Below, piece after piece: positions 1 through 8,698 of a DNA stretch of 60,100 bases. The stretch is from RPRI01 sp051233685. GTDB taxonomy: Bacteria; Desulfobacterota; Desulfobacteria; Desulfobacterales; RPRI01. The stretch spans positions 1 through 60,100 of the forward strand of contig NZ_JBAMMY010000285.1 in the NCBI RefSeq assembly GCF_051233685.1, read 5' to 3'. Below the pieces are notes generated by a model. That model made no database searches. It was not told the DNA's origin and was given only the letters and a program-made list of their open reading frames with translations. How positions within the stretch are numbered: the stretch's first letter is position 1; each line of letters starts with the position of its first letter. A program made the translations under genes and the position numbers.

Positions 1-173
1 TAAGTTGGGCAAGGCCGTTATCGTTACCGGTTTAATGATCAGGGAGATGTTCGTAATCCCTGAACTGGCAAGACTCAGAACCGCTTGCCAATAAATTCTT
101 TTGCCATTTTTGCAAGAACTTTACAATTAAGGGACTAAATATAAATAATGGGAAAATCATCTCAACAGGCATT

Positions 174-1514
174 GTGAATAAGGATACACCGTTTGAGGCG
201 AAAAAGGTAATTGAGATCAATTTTGTTGGTTCGCCTCATAGTCCTGTTAAACGGCATCTTTTAGATACATTTGATGATGCGAATCTTCCGAATTGGGATA
301 AAGACACCCAGATAGGCACACATGAAGTTTCCCCTGACAATGCGTTGCATGTGAAAACTTCAGCTTCTGCTTTTGGTTCAGGGACATGGGGTTTTCTGCA
401 ATTAAATACGGATTCCGGTGCTGTAAACATAGACCTCACTTCAGCCTGGAAGAATGCCGGGTACTGTCTCGCTTATGATTTGCAGGTAAAGATCAGTAAT
501 AGTGAGCCGCTTTATATGGCAGGATTGACTTTCAAAGTTGCAGGTAGTGGGGATGATAGAGAATTTTACGGGATATCATACTTAAAGACAAAGCAGAGAA
601 AGTTGGGTGTGTTAGGACCATGGGAGCAAGCAGATGGTATCCCATCGGGGGTAGTGCCCGATAATGTGTTTATGGATCCGCCAATATGGGAAGGTTCCTG
701 GCCGATATTATATCAGGTTCAATATTCGAAACCAGCGATTGTACTGTGGAAAAGATATCTTGACACTAATACGGGTGTATATGCTTTTACATGGCTTGCC
801 TATAAACTTCTTGCAAGTACTGATTTTATAGTTGGCGAATCTGGGAATCTTATCCCATGGTCCAATCTTCAGATTCGTCTTATTGAAGCATATCCTCTTA
901 ATTTCACTACCGCAGGCACTTCAAACACCTCTCCTTTGTTGAGTGGCGCAATCGTTGTTGGACCCAACGGAAGTGCACGGATTAGCGGGACACCTGTCAT
1001 AACATCCGGTAGCTGGGCAAGCAGTAATGTTATTGGAATTCTGACTTTAACAAATATCAGTGGAACATTTTCAAGCGGTGAAAATCTGAAGGTTAACGGA
1101 ACAGTTCTTGCCAAAGCATCCGGGACTTTGGGAGGGAAGTCGAATTTTATAAGAGCTTATTATGGAGATGCGAACGCGACTAATCCTGACACATCAGATA
1201 TTATTCCTAATATTCCTACGGATAACAACAGGAAAAGAAGCCTTCGCACTGAAATTCACTGGCCTGTGGACAATGTTAGTGACTGGAAGGCTGAAAATGA
1301 CTATATGACTCTTGTGCAGTGGGACGGTGTGCAAGCGCCAGCTTTAAGGCTCGGAGGCAGTGGCGGTGATGCAAAAGAGGGTAGGGCCATAATTGAAGAC
1401 GGCTCTCTGCTGACTCCAGACAGTGGTGTAATTGACTATTCAGGAATTGCACTCCACGCAACAGGCAGCTCAGCCGATTCCACGTATTTCGATGATTTTG
1501 CTGTTCAGTACTAA
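174..1514 (+). CDS. Unknown beta-rich, probably surface or secreted protein, possibly 5'-broken
   Basis: I do not recognise this 446-residue protein. It is rich in Gly, Ser, Thr, Asn and aromatic residues, and its middle (about residues 255-320) has short repeated G/S/T-rich strands, as in extracellular beta-sandwich proteins. The assumed start is a GTG with no convincing ribosome-binding site. The same frame is open back to about position 57 without a usable start and contains a CxxC (HFC) stretch. The frame that could have fed it from further upstream ends in stops near positions 54-61 and 92. It may therefore be the 3' part of a longer, frameshifted gene. No signal peptide is visible at the assumed start. 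The coding call is fairly firm because of length and composition; the function is unknown. Confidence 0.6.
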   Translation: MNKDTPFEAKKVIEINFVGSPHSPVKRHLLDTFDDANLPNWDKDTQIGTHEVSPDNALHVKTSASAFGSGTWGFLQLNTDSGAVNIDLTSAWKNAGYCLAYDLQVKISNSEPLYMAGLTFKVAGSGDDREFYGISYLKTKQRKLGVLGPWEQADGIPSGVVPDNVFMDPPIWEGSWPILYQVQYSKPAIVLWKRYLDTNTGVYAFTWLAYKLLASTDFIVGESGNLIPWSNLQIRLIEAYPLNFTTAGTSNTSPLLSGAIVVGPNGSARISGTPVITSGSWASSNVIGILTLTNISGTFSSGENLKVNGTVLAKASGTLGGKSNFIRAYYGDANATNPDTSDIIPNIPTDNNRKRSLRTEIHWPVDNVSDWKAENDYMTLVQWDGVQAPALRLGGSGGDAKEGRAIIEDGSLLTPDSGVIDYSGIALHATGSSADSTYFDDFAVQY

Positions 1515-1556
1515 ACAAACACTTTAAATGTGATTTTCGAATTGTTAAGCGTCTAT

Positions 1557-1984
1557 TTACCCATCAATTGTTAATGATTCTATATAGTTAATAAATTCTC
1601 CCGGGCCGAATACCGGAAGTTTCGATTCTTTAAAATCTGATAAATTTCTAGTCACAATATATTTAGCTCCGGCATGACAAGCTGCTTCATGGAGGACAGC
1701 ATCTTCGAAATCTTTAAATTTTGAGGCTACAGCATTTTCAAGCACCAGACGATTTACAGGAGCTATGACGAAAAGGGAGAGAGAGATCGTATATGACCGG
1801 AAGCAGCTTGAGCGCCAAGTGCTTTGGCGGCAAGATAATGAATAGTAGTAATAGTGGTAGCGCAGATATACCCTATAATTTCAGAATTTTCTACTTTGGA
1901 TAACAAAAAAGACGCATCGTCGGAAAACGGCTCTCTGTCCAAAAGAACATCCAGAATGACGTTAGTGTCAAATAGGGTTTTCAT
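1557..1984 (-). pseudogene. PIN-domain toxin (VapC-like), frameshifted
   Basis: The N-terminal half has the PIN-family start with an acidic residue (LFDTNVILDVLLDREPF) and a conserved helix. The C-terminal half, in another frame, carries FEDAVLHEAAC and the YIVTRN...DF motif of PIN ribonucleases. The frame breaks in a run of five CT units (minus strand, about 1780-1790). Removing one CT unit, or adding one base, rejoins the halves as an ordinary PIN protein of about 140 residues. The start codon overlaps the stop of the upstream antitoxin by ATGA. Intact relatives are RNases neutralised by the partner antitoxin. The break could be a real null allele, dinucleotide-slippage phase variation or a sequencing error. 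Confidence 0.75.
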
Positions 1985-2223
1985 AAATATTTTTCTTCTA
2001 AATATTTTTTATATTCTTTCTCCTCTACTTGCTTTCCCTTAAGCGAACCTTTGAGAGTTCTTACAGTTGGCGTGAGCGGATATTCCCTTTTTAGTTTTTC
2101 ATTTTTGATGATTTCAAATAAATCGGCAACGATACGTGAAACGGATTTACCTGTTTTTGCGGAGTATTCTTTTGCTGACTCAATTAAGTTATCATCCATT
2201 CGCAGTGTCAATTTTGTATTCAT
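1981..2223 (-). CDS. Antitoxin of a PIN toxin-antitoxin pair (DUF6364-like, ribbon-helix-helix)
   Basis: An 80-residue protein starting MNTKLTLRMDDNLIESAKEY, a typical ribbon-helix-helix or DUF6364-type N-terminus. It is followed by a GKSVSRIV helix and a charged tail ending in KEYKKYLEEKYL that probably wraps the toxin. This ATG is preferred over an upstream start because GGAGGTGATT precedes it at good spacing. The stop overlaps the start of the PIN toxin, a normal translational coupling for TA pairs. By family analogy it should bind the toxin and repress its own promoter in the short AT-rich gap before position 2322. The toxin is frameshifted, so the antitoxin may be orphaned. Confidence 0.75.
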   Translation of the reverse strand: MNTKLTLRMDDNLIESAKEYSAKTGKSVSRIVADLFEIIKNEKLKREYPLTPTVRTLKGSLKGKQVEEKEYKKYLEEKYL

Positions 2224-2321
2224 AATCACCTCCTGAAACATTGACGTATTGTATATAAATATCAATACGCCACCAATACAGGAATGTCAACCCTTGCATA
2301 ATAAATTTTAACTATGAACGT

Positions 2322-3317
2322 CTATAATACGCCGACAACATTATAGATAGAACCTTCCCCTTCCATGCTTTTAATATTCAAGCCTTCTATCAATTCAAAC
2401 TTAAATGAATCTTTAACGGCTTGATATGTTTCATGGCAGATAAGAATTTGATCCTCTTTGGCGGTATGTTCAAGGTGTGCAGCAAAATTTACTGTTTGCC
2501 CTAGTGCGGTATATTCTTTCCTGATGGTCGATCCGAAAATTCCAACCATAGTTTCACCGGTGCTGATTCCGTAGCCAACAGGTATTCTCAGATTTTTATT
2601 ATTTATTTTATTATTTATTTCAGCCATTTTATCCCGCATCTTAATTGCGCAGGAAACAGCTCTGTAGGCGTCATCTTCGTGAGATATCGGCGCTCCGAAT
2701 ATTCCCATAATACTGTCTCCGATGTGCTTATCAAGAGTGCCGTTATATTCGAAAATGATATTATCAAGAGGGTGAAAATAATGCATATTTAAGAGCTCAG
2801 ATAGCTCAAGCGTGCTTATTCTTTTGGATAATCCGGAGAAATCCCTGATATCGGTAAAAATAACAGATACTTTCCGGTTTTGAGGGTTTAAGCCGTTGCC
2901 ATACTTCTGAAGTTCTTCAAGCACTTGAAATGGCACAAATTGTTTTAATCTTTTTTTTATGTGGAATTCCTTGATTTTCATCTTGAGTATATTATTGTCA
3001 AAAGGTTTTGTCAGAAACCCGTCTATATCGGAATTAACGCTTTCAATAGCCCGCTCCAGAGTGGCATATCCGGTTAGGATTATTCTGGTAATCTCAGGAT
3101 TTATTCTGCCGATTTGCTGAAGAGTCTCCAGGCCGTCTAATCCGGGCATTTTAAAATCCGATATTACAGTTTCTATTTCGTTGATTTGTTTTTTGACAAT
3201 ATCAATTCCTTCTGCTCCGCTTTCTGCCAAAAAAACTTCATAGCCATCTTTTTTCAGGACTTTCTGCAAAGCGATTCTTATACCCTCTTCATCATCAACG
3301 ACCAAAATATTAATCAT
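2322..3317 (-). CDS. Response regulator with class III nucleotide cyclase output
   Basis: 331 residues. The receiver domain (about 1-125) has the acidic pair DDE at 8-10, phospho-acceptor Asp54 in SDFKMPG and Lys104 in TKPF. A class III adenylate/guanylate cyclase domain (about 145-331) follows, with metal ligands Asp156 (FTDIRDFSG) and Asp201 (HIGDSIMGIFG) and the EYTALGQTVNFAAHLE segment. In that last segment the Arg normally following the conserved Asn (N-x3-R) is His, so activity could be altered. It overlaps the upstream histidine kinase by 8 bases, so the two form a cotranscribed pair. The product is probably cyclic AMP or GMP made in response to kinase signalling; substrate choice cannot be read safely. 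Confidence 0.85.
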   Translation of the reverse strand: MINILVVDDEEGIRIALQKVLKKDGYEVFLAESGAEGIDIVKKQINEIETVISDFKMPGLDGLETLQQIGRINPEITRIILTGYATLERAIESVNSDIDGFLTKPFDNNILKMKIKEFHIKKRLKQFVPFQVLEELQKYGNGLNPQNRKVSVIFTDIRDFSGLSKRISTLELSELLNMHYFHPLDNIIFEYNGTLDKHIGDSIMGIFGAPISHEDDAYRAVSCAIKMRDKMAEINNKINNKNLRIPVGYGISTGETMVGIFGSTIRKEYTALGQTVNFAAHLEHTAKEDQILICHETYQAVKDSFKFELIEGLNIKSMEGEGSIYNVVGVL

Positions 3318-4266
3318 CTTTTCTTTCTCCTCTGGCCGGAAGTGCTATTACAAAGGTTGAGCCTTTACCTTTATTGCTGCTTACGGAGATAAGGCCCCCA
3401 TGTTTTTTAATAATTTCGTGGGATATGTATAATCCTAACCCCGATCCCTTACCAACATCCTTTGTCGTAAAAAACGGTTTGAATATATCTTTGATAATTT
3501 CATTTGGAATTCCTTCTCCGGTATCACGGCACTCTATCTCGATACAATTTGTTTCTTTGTTATATCGTGTTTTCAGGTATATGAATCCTTTATCATCCGG
3601 CAGCGCCTGAAGGGCATTTTTTATTACATTAATAAATACCTGCCCAAGGTTTGCAAAATTGCCGTTAATTTCCGGTAAATTTTCATCAAAATCTTTTACA
3701 ATTTCTATATTGCTTGAACTGTATTGATTGTGCAGAACTCTTAATGCATCATCAAGTATTTTATTGATATTGACATTTTCAGCATATGTCTGAGTCTGGC
3801 GGGACAGTCCTAAAACGCTTTTAACTATTGTTTCGGCCCGGTTCATCTCCCTGAGCGAAAATCTGAGGTCAGCAAGTATTTCATGATCAATATCTCTTTT
3901 ATCTTTTATTTCATTAATTAGTTCGATATCGCTTTGAATAAGGCTTGCCGTACTTGAGAGGGGATTATTTAACTCATGCGCAATGCCTGCCACAAGCTGG
4001 CCGATTGCCGCAAGGCTTTCTGACTGTATCAATTGCTGCTGACTTTTTTCTTTTTCTTCAAGAGCTGCTTTACGGGTATTAATCAATGTCTGTGTAAAAA
4101 AACCGTATATAATAACAAAACTTACTATAAGTATTCGTGTAAATAAAAGACCGGATGCAAGAGAGTCAATAACCCAGTATAAAATTACCATCGCAAATGC
4201 AATTAATACCAATCCGTTTTTTTCTATTTGCGGAGATATGGTGTTTTTAAAATTCATTTTATTCAT
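3310..4266 (-). CDS. Membrane sensor histidine kinase (HisKA/HATPase)
   Basis: 318 residues. Two transmembrane helices lie at about 18-38 and 42-60 with only a very short loop between, so no periplasmic sensor domain is present. A short coiled coil leads to the H-box GIAHELNNPLSS (His97). The N-box (INVIKNALQAL), G1 (CRDTGEGIP), F and G2 (GKGSGLGLYISHEIIKKHGG) boxes are all intact. This is the NtrB/ZraS-like subclass. It presumably senses membrane state or a partner protein and phosphorylates the cyclase-bearing regulator whose start it overlaps. The 650 bases upstream probably hold the promoter. Confidence 0.88.
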   Translation of the reverse strand: MNKMNFKNTISPQIEKNGLVLIAFAMVILYWVIDSLASGLLFTRILIVSFVIIYGFFTQTLINTRKAALEEKEKSQQQLIQSESLAAIGQLVAGIAHELNNPLSSTASLIQSDIELINEIKDKRDIDHEILADLRFSLREMNRAETIVKSVLGLSRQTQTYAENVNINKILDDALRVLHNQYSSSNIEIVKDFDENLPEINGNFANLGQVFINVIKNALQALPDDKGFIYLKTRYNKETNCIEIECRDTGEGIPNEIIKDIFKPFFTTKDVGKGSGLGLYISHEIIKKHGGLISVSSNKGKGSTFVIALPARGERKDD

Positions 4267-4920
4267 CTGCGATTAGATTAAAACTATGGTTACAGTAATG
4301 AATTACTGCAATCAATAGAATGGAAGGTACCAATGATATTCTCTATTTCTTATAAATGTTATAATTTCGAATAGCAACATAAAAAAATAATGTCACTTCC
4401 AATTCCCGGATTTTCAGGAATTCCTGATAAATTACTTCTTGATAATGTTTCCGGTATCTGATAAGTAACACAGTTAATAAATTAAAATGTAATTATCTAT
4501 AATTTGTTTCTATCTTTAGTCTGCTATATATCTCATGAAATAGTTAAATTCGTTCGATTATAGCAGATAACTATATATTAATTTTATAAAAGGAATGGTA
4601 TCAGTATCTACAACTAACTCAGCTTAACGAAGGACTCTTATCTAATAAAAACGTCTAATCAAACAAACATTTATCTGCCACCAGTTTGACCCGGCTTTTG
4701 ATATACACGGTGTTTCTCAGTTCGTTTAATTTGGGGCTTCAGTGTTTTGGTTTTAATTCGTTCTGGCATTATGAAAAACAGCTTGAAATACTGATTTATG
4801 ATATTACCTATAGATTTTGAAGTGTGAAATAGATTCATAGCTGATTACAAAATAATGTGTAAAACTCATAGCGCTGACTGTATTGACTACAGTTCAAATT
4901 AGGAAATGTGAAAGATATTT
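4267..4920. other. Long AT-rich intergenic region
   Basis: 654 bases between the divergently oriented histidine kinase and VKOR genes. No open frame with a good ribosome-binding site was found on either strand. The region must contain two divergent promoters, but I could not assign -35/-10 boxes with confidence in such AT-rich sequence. No repeat or hairpin stood out. Confidence 0.5.
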
Positions 4921-5634
4921 ATGACTATAGCAGTTTCTCAAACCGGCAGAAAACAGACAATAAATACAAAATGGGCCGCAGCATTTATCTCTCTTTTGCT
5001 TATAGGTATTGTCAATTCCGGGTATCTTACATACCATCATCATTATATTAATATTATACAACCTACCACTAAAAGTTTCTGTGCAATAAATGAGACTTTT
5101 GACTGTGATAAGGTCGCCAAAAGCGATGCATCCCGATTTATGGGTATACCCGTTGCTACACTGGGTCTTTTTGCGCATCTGTTTGTTTTATTGTTTTTGC
5201 TTAATGCCCATATTTTTCGTATTAAGGCCTTAAAAGCAGCATATACATATATATCGCTTATGCTATTTATTATGGCTTTGTTTTGTGCCTATGAAGCTAT
5301 TATATCGTTTGTGGTGCTCAAAGCTATATGCATAATGTGCTCAATATTATATATTATTGATGCTATTGTCCTGTATTTATGTGTTTATATTCTAAAAAAA
5401 AATAACGTTTTGATACTTAAAGAATTTTTTGGGAAAACCTCTCCGTTATTAGCCTGGAGAGTTTTAAAAACCTGGATAGTAGCGATATTTATGTCACTCT
5501 TTATAGCAGCTTATACTTCATTCGCTTTTGATTTCGGTACGCAAAAAAGATTCACAAATATGCGAAATAAGCAGATTATGGAGCGGATGATAAATGAAGA
5601 TACGACAGATACATCATCTCACAGGATAGATTAA
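4921..5634 (+). CDS. Vitamin K epoxide reductase-like membrane protein (VKOR)
   Basis: 237 residues with about five hydrophobic helices. The VKOR signature is present: loop cysteines Cys54 and Cys62 (CAINETFDCDKV), a conserved Ser of the loop helix (Ser68 region), and the active-site CIMC (Cys137/Cys140) at a helix end. Bacterial VKOR reoxidises a periplasmic DsbA-type thiol oxidase and passes electrons to quinone, replacing DsbB. No thioredoxin domain is fused here, so it needs a separate partner; the DsbA-like protein at 41.7-42.6 kb is a candidate. The C-terminal tail (about 200-237) is hydrophilic and unusual for the family. It is monocistronic. Confidence 0.88.
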   Translation: MTIAVSQTGRKQTINTKWAAAFISLLLIGIVNSGYLTYHHHYINIIQPTTKSFCAINETFDCDKVAKSDASRFMGIPVATLGLFAHLFVLLFLLNAHIFRIKALKAAYTYISLMLFIMALFCAYEAIISFVVLKAICIMCSILYIIDAIVLYLCVYILKKNNVLILKEFFGKTSPLLAWRVLKTWIVAIFMSLFIAAYTSFAFDFGTQKRFTNMRNKQIMERMINEDTTDTSSHRID

Positions 5635-5734
5635 TGATTGACGGTTTTTACAAAACTCCCAAGTCTGTCATTTTCTCAACATGTCCGGGTAAAAATCCGG
5701 TTTATAACTGCATTAAATCATAGTTCAATAGCTG

Positions 5735-6505
5735 CTATCGTATTTCGCTGTTTGATAAACGGCCTGTAAAATTTCGCTGTCTGAATACTTCATACATTGC
5801 CACAGCTCCGGCGGCAGAAGCATTAAGCGAACTGACTTCGCCCTTCTGTGGAATTGAGACCAGAAAATCACAATTTGCTTTAACCAGCTGGCGGATGCCT
5901 TTGCCTTCGCTTCCTATTACCAAAGCAATCGGGCCTTTCAGATCACAGCTAAAAACAGGCATATCCGCCATAGCATCCATTCCCACAACCCAGATGCCCC
6001 TGTCCTTCATTTCTTTTATAGAGCTGACCATATTTGTAACTTTTGAAAGAAAAATATGCTCAAGCGCACCTGCTGATGCTTTGGATACGGCCGGAGTAGG
6101 GGAGGCGGATCTGTCTTTTGTGATTACAATTCCGGATACTCCTGCGCATAAAGCGGTTCTTGCAAGAGCACCGAGATTTTGGGGATCAACCACTGTATCA
6201 AGCAATAAAAGAAAATCATAATTTTTCTGTGTTATGCTGTTTAAAATATCCTCAAACGCAATAAGGGGGTATTCGCTTACCTTAGCTGCGATATTCTGCT
6301 GGAAATCTGATCCTGTAATTTTTGTCAGATGGTCGGGTTTAACGGATATTAAGGGGATTTTTGCCGGTTCTGCAAGTTTGGATATATTTCTTAACAGTGT
6401 TGAATCTTTTTGCTTTGCAATATAGATTTCATATACTTTTCTTCTGCCTGCCCTGACGGCTTCAAATACAGGATGAATTCCATATAGAATTTCGCTTTTG
6501 TCCAT
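5735..6505 (-). CDS. rlmB: 23S rRNA (guanosine-2'-O-)-methyltransferase RlmB-like (SpoU/TrmH family)
   Basis: 256 residues from the ATG at 6505 (an in-frame TTG lies two codons earlier). The N-terminal substrate-binding domain begins with LYGIHPVFEAVRAGRRKV. The SPOUT catalytic domain carries DTVVDPQNLGALARTA, LVIGSEGKGIRQLV and the trefoil-knot motif SLNASAAGAVAMYE. The family 2'-O-methylates G2251 in the peptidyl-transferase loop of 23S rRNA using SAM. The gene follows the HAD protein on the same strand with a gap of under 20 bases, so the two are probably cotranscribed. A paralogous tRNA or rRNA target cannot be excluded from sequence alone. Confidence 0.9.
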   Translation of the reverse strand: MDKSEILYGIHPVFEAVRAGRRKVYEIYIAKQKDSTLLRNISKLAEPAKIPLISVKPDHLTKITGSDFQQNIAAKVSEYPLIAFEDILNSITQKNYDFLLLLDTVVDPQNLGALARTALCAGVSGIVITKDRSASPTPAVSKASAGALEHIFLSKVTNMVSSIKEMKDRGIWVVGMDAMADMPVFSCDLKGPIALVIGSEGKGIRQLVKANCDFLVSIPQKGEVSSLNASAAGAVAMYEVFRQRNFTGRLSNSEIR

Positions 6506-6522
6506 TTCCAATCGGCTCTTCT

Positions 6523-6993
6523 CTAAACTCTTAAAGTTGCGATCAATCTTTTAGGATGCAAAAGAAGCTCAAGCGCTGATATTACGGATTTGCAGATAAT
6601 ATCGGCTGCTAAAACAGTTTGAGTGCATACTCCTTCTTCCTGAGCTACAGCTATACCCAAACCGGCTTCTTTTAACATCAGTTTATCATTTCTTCCGTTT
6701 CCTATACAGATGCAATTTTCTTTTCCAAGCTTTATAACATATTCCAGCTTTTGTTTATCCTGTTGATCAGAAGTAAGTATATGAAGATTTACGGGCAGAT
6801 CTTTTATCTGTTGCTTTACGTTTCCGAATGTATCCGCAGTTAGAACATGAATTTTTATCAGATCGGATAATTCCGGCAAAACCGTTTTAACACTGTCATA
6901 TAAGATGCCGTCAAAAGCAATGGTGCCGTTATAATCCAGAACGAGATGTTTTAATATTAAATCTTCAGAACCTGGAATTGATATCCGGATCAA
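6523..6993 (-). CDS. HAD-superfamily protein of the COG4087 'soluble P-type ATPase' type
   Basis: About 156 residues. The TTG at 6993 is preferred because GGAGGT ends four bases before it. It opens with IRISIPGSEDLILKHLVLDYNGTIAFDG, the hallmark of this small HAD group. Motif I is DYNGT, with Asp nucleophile but Asn at the usual second Asp. It continues with VLTADTFG, a Lys-containing middle and the C-terminal IGNGRNDKLMLKEAGLGIAV metal motif. It resembles the P domain of P-type ATPases without the membrane part. Its substrate is unknown; it may be a phosphatase or regulatory fold. It sits downstream of the bza operon on the same strand, but a functional link is not established. Confidence 0.8.
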   Translation of the reverse strand: MIRISIPGSEDLILKHLVLDYNGTIAFDGILYDSVKTVLPELSDLIKIHVLTADTFGNVKQQIKDLPVNLHILTSDQQDKQKLEYVIKLGKENCICIGNGRNDKLMLKEAGLGIAVAQEEGVCTQTVLAADIICKSVISALELLLHPKRLIATLRV

Positions 6994-7021
6994 ACATACC
7001 TCCAAAACAATTTAAATATTT

Positions 7022-7138
7022 TTATATGAGCTTCAGCTCTCTTATTATATTTATAACCTCGGCGGGTTTTTCAGCAGTTCTCACAGCTTCTTTGTCAGCG
7101 TTTTGCCCTGCTCCTACCCCTACGATAAACCTGCGCAT
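7022..7138 (-). CDS. Possible 38-residue protein
   Basis: A short frame starting MRRFIVGVGAGQNADKEAV and ending in REL-KLI, preceded by CGGAG eight bases before the ATG. An in-frame stop lies three codons upstream of the ATG, so it is not the visible tail of a longer reading frame here. It fills the gap between bzaE and the HAD gene on the same strand. I do not recognise it. It could be a remnant of a larger enzyme, a small regulatory peptide or chance. Confidence 0.35.
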   Translation of the reverse strand: MRRFIVGVGAGQNADKEAVRTAEKPAEVINIIRELKLI

Positions 7139-7192
7139 AAAAATTTACTCCGGCTTTTGATATATTCCATTGAGCCTGTTTATTTTATTGAC

Positions 7193-8698
7193 TCATGCCT
7201 GACGGATTATGCATGAAAGAACTTCTTTTTCAATCACATCTTTTATCTGTGAAACAGGCGCAAGCAAAGTGCTTTTTGCTGCATCTGCAAGAAAACGTTT
7301 AAATAATTCTACCAGATAATCGTTTGTTTTAACAAGCTCGATATTTCTTGCGCCTTCTTTTTCGCATAAACGCCAATAAATGGAAGAATCCGGTCTCTCC
7401 ATATTTTCCAGCACAAAAAGGCAAGCATGAACCATAAGATCGGACACCCATTTGACCCTTATATCCTGATAAGCTACTTCACCTTCAAAACCAAGCACCC
7501 CTGCTTTTTTCAGTCTGCCCTGTTTTTCAAACATCTGGTAGCCCGATGTCCCCATCAGCACCAACTGGCGATGCGAAAGCAGGTTTGCTGTTCTTTCCAG
7601 GCGATCAAGCAGATTATTTTTTTGCAGAAATTCAAAATTGTGTCTAAGGTCCTCAAGAGTGCTGTCCGGCACGAACATAAGAAATCCTACTTCAGGTTCA
7701 ATTCCTGCATCACGGCATAATTTTATTGCCTTTTCGCCTGAATTGATGGATGCGCCCTTGTTTAGGTTTGTCAGCACAGAGCTTGAACCGCTTTCAATGC
7801 CGAGAAGAAGCGTCTTAAACCCGGAAGAAACCAGGCTTTCAAGTATATTCGGGTCAAGATCATTCGGCCTTGTTTCCATACCGAAACTTATATTTAAAGG
7901 CCGGATAAGCTCCATCAGCTTATTAATGCGCTCTTTTCCTTTCTTTCCGGGACCGATAAAATTAGGATCAACAAAATAAAAATCTCTGCATCCTTTGTCT
8001 GCAAGTGCGGATATTTCCTGATAAATATTTTCCGGATATCTTCCTCTCCACAACGCTCCGTCATTATAAAACGACGGCACAAGACAAAAGGCGCAGTGAT
8101 TGTAGCATCCCCGGCTTGCAAGTATAGGGACGGTCTGATCATCCGTATTTGTTCTTTCAGGAAAATAAAATTTATCTATATTCTGTTCCGGGATGCGTTG
8201 CTTTGAAATTGTAATGCCGTGTTCAGTCCTAAGACAAAGCCCTGCTATACCGGCAAGGTTTTTATCTTTTGAAAGTGAGTCTGCAAGTTCTGTAAGAGTA
8301 TTTTCACATTCACAGACTACCACAGAATCCACGGAAGCAATATTTTCAAGAATGGCTGCATGCGCCAGCGTTGGAAAAAAGCCGAACAGGGTAATATGGC
8401 CACAAAAACCGTCTTTCTTGAGATTAGCCAAAAGATCAAAAACCAGGCCTGTGTTTTCCCAGAAATATACGGCATTCACACAAAGCATATCAAAAGAAAG
8501 TTTTAGAATTTCCAGCCTTGTTTTTTCAAAATCCCACCCTGTTACGGTAGTATCCATTAAAACCACATCGTGTCCGGCTTTTCTTAAGCCGGAAGCAGCG
8601 TAGCCCCCCATAAGACATGACCACAAAGGAGTGCTGGCAATATCGTTAAATCTTTCTTTTGAACGGACTCTTGGATGCTCAAGAACGCATATATTCAT
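7193..8698 (-). CDS. bzaE: B12-binding radical SAM methyltransferase, BzaE-like (last step to DMB)
   Basis: 501 residues. The N-terminal part (about 1-150) has the Rossmann-like layout of a cobalamin-binding domain. The radical SAM barrel begins near residue 190 with SRGCYNHCAFC, the CX3CX2C cluster motif (Cys198, Cys202, Cys205), followed by a GxIxxGxE-like MLIGIESGSS equivalent. It is the last gene of the riboswitch-controlled bza operon and overlaps bzaD by one base (TAATG). In the established pathway BzaD and BzaE are radical SAM methylases that add the two ring methyls of 5,6-dimethylbenzimidazole. Assignment as BzaE rather than BzaD rests only on gene order. Confidence 0.78.
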   Translation of the reverse strand: MNICVLEHPRVRSKERFNDIASTPLWSCLMGGYAASGLRKAGHDVVLMDTTVTGWDFEKTRLEILKLSFDMLCVNAVYFWENTGLVFDLLANLKKDGFCGHITLFGFFPTLAHAAILENIASVDSVVVCECENTLTELADSLSKDKNLAGIAGLCLRTEHGITISKQRIPEQNIDKFYFPERTNTDDQTVPILASRGCYNHCAFCLVPSFYNDGALWRGRYPENIYQEISALADKGCRDFYFVDPNFIGPGKKGKERINKLMELIRPLNISFGMETRPNDLDPNILESLVSSGFKTLLLGIESGSSSVLTNLNKGASINSGEKAIKLCRDAGIEPEVGFLMFVPDSTLEDLRHNFEFLQKNNLLDRLERTANLLSHRQLVLMGTSGYQMFEKQGRLKKAGVLGFEGEVAYQDIRVKWVSDLMVHACLFVLENMERPDSSIYWRLCEKEGARNIELVKTNDYLVELFKRFLADAAKSTLLAPVSQIKDVIEKEVLSCIIRQA

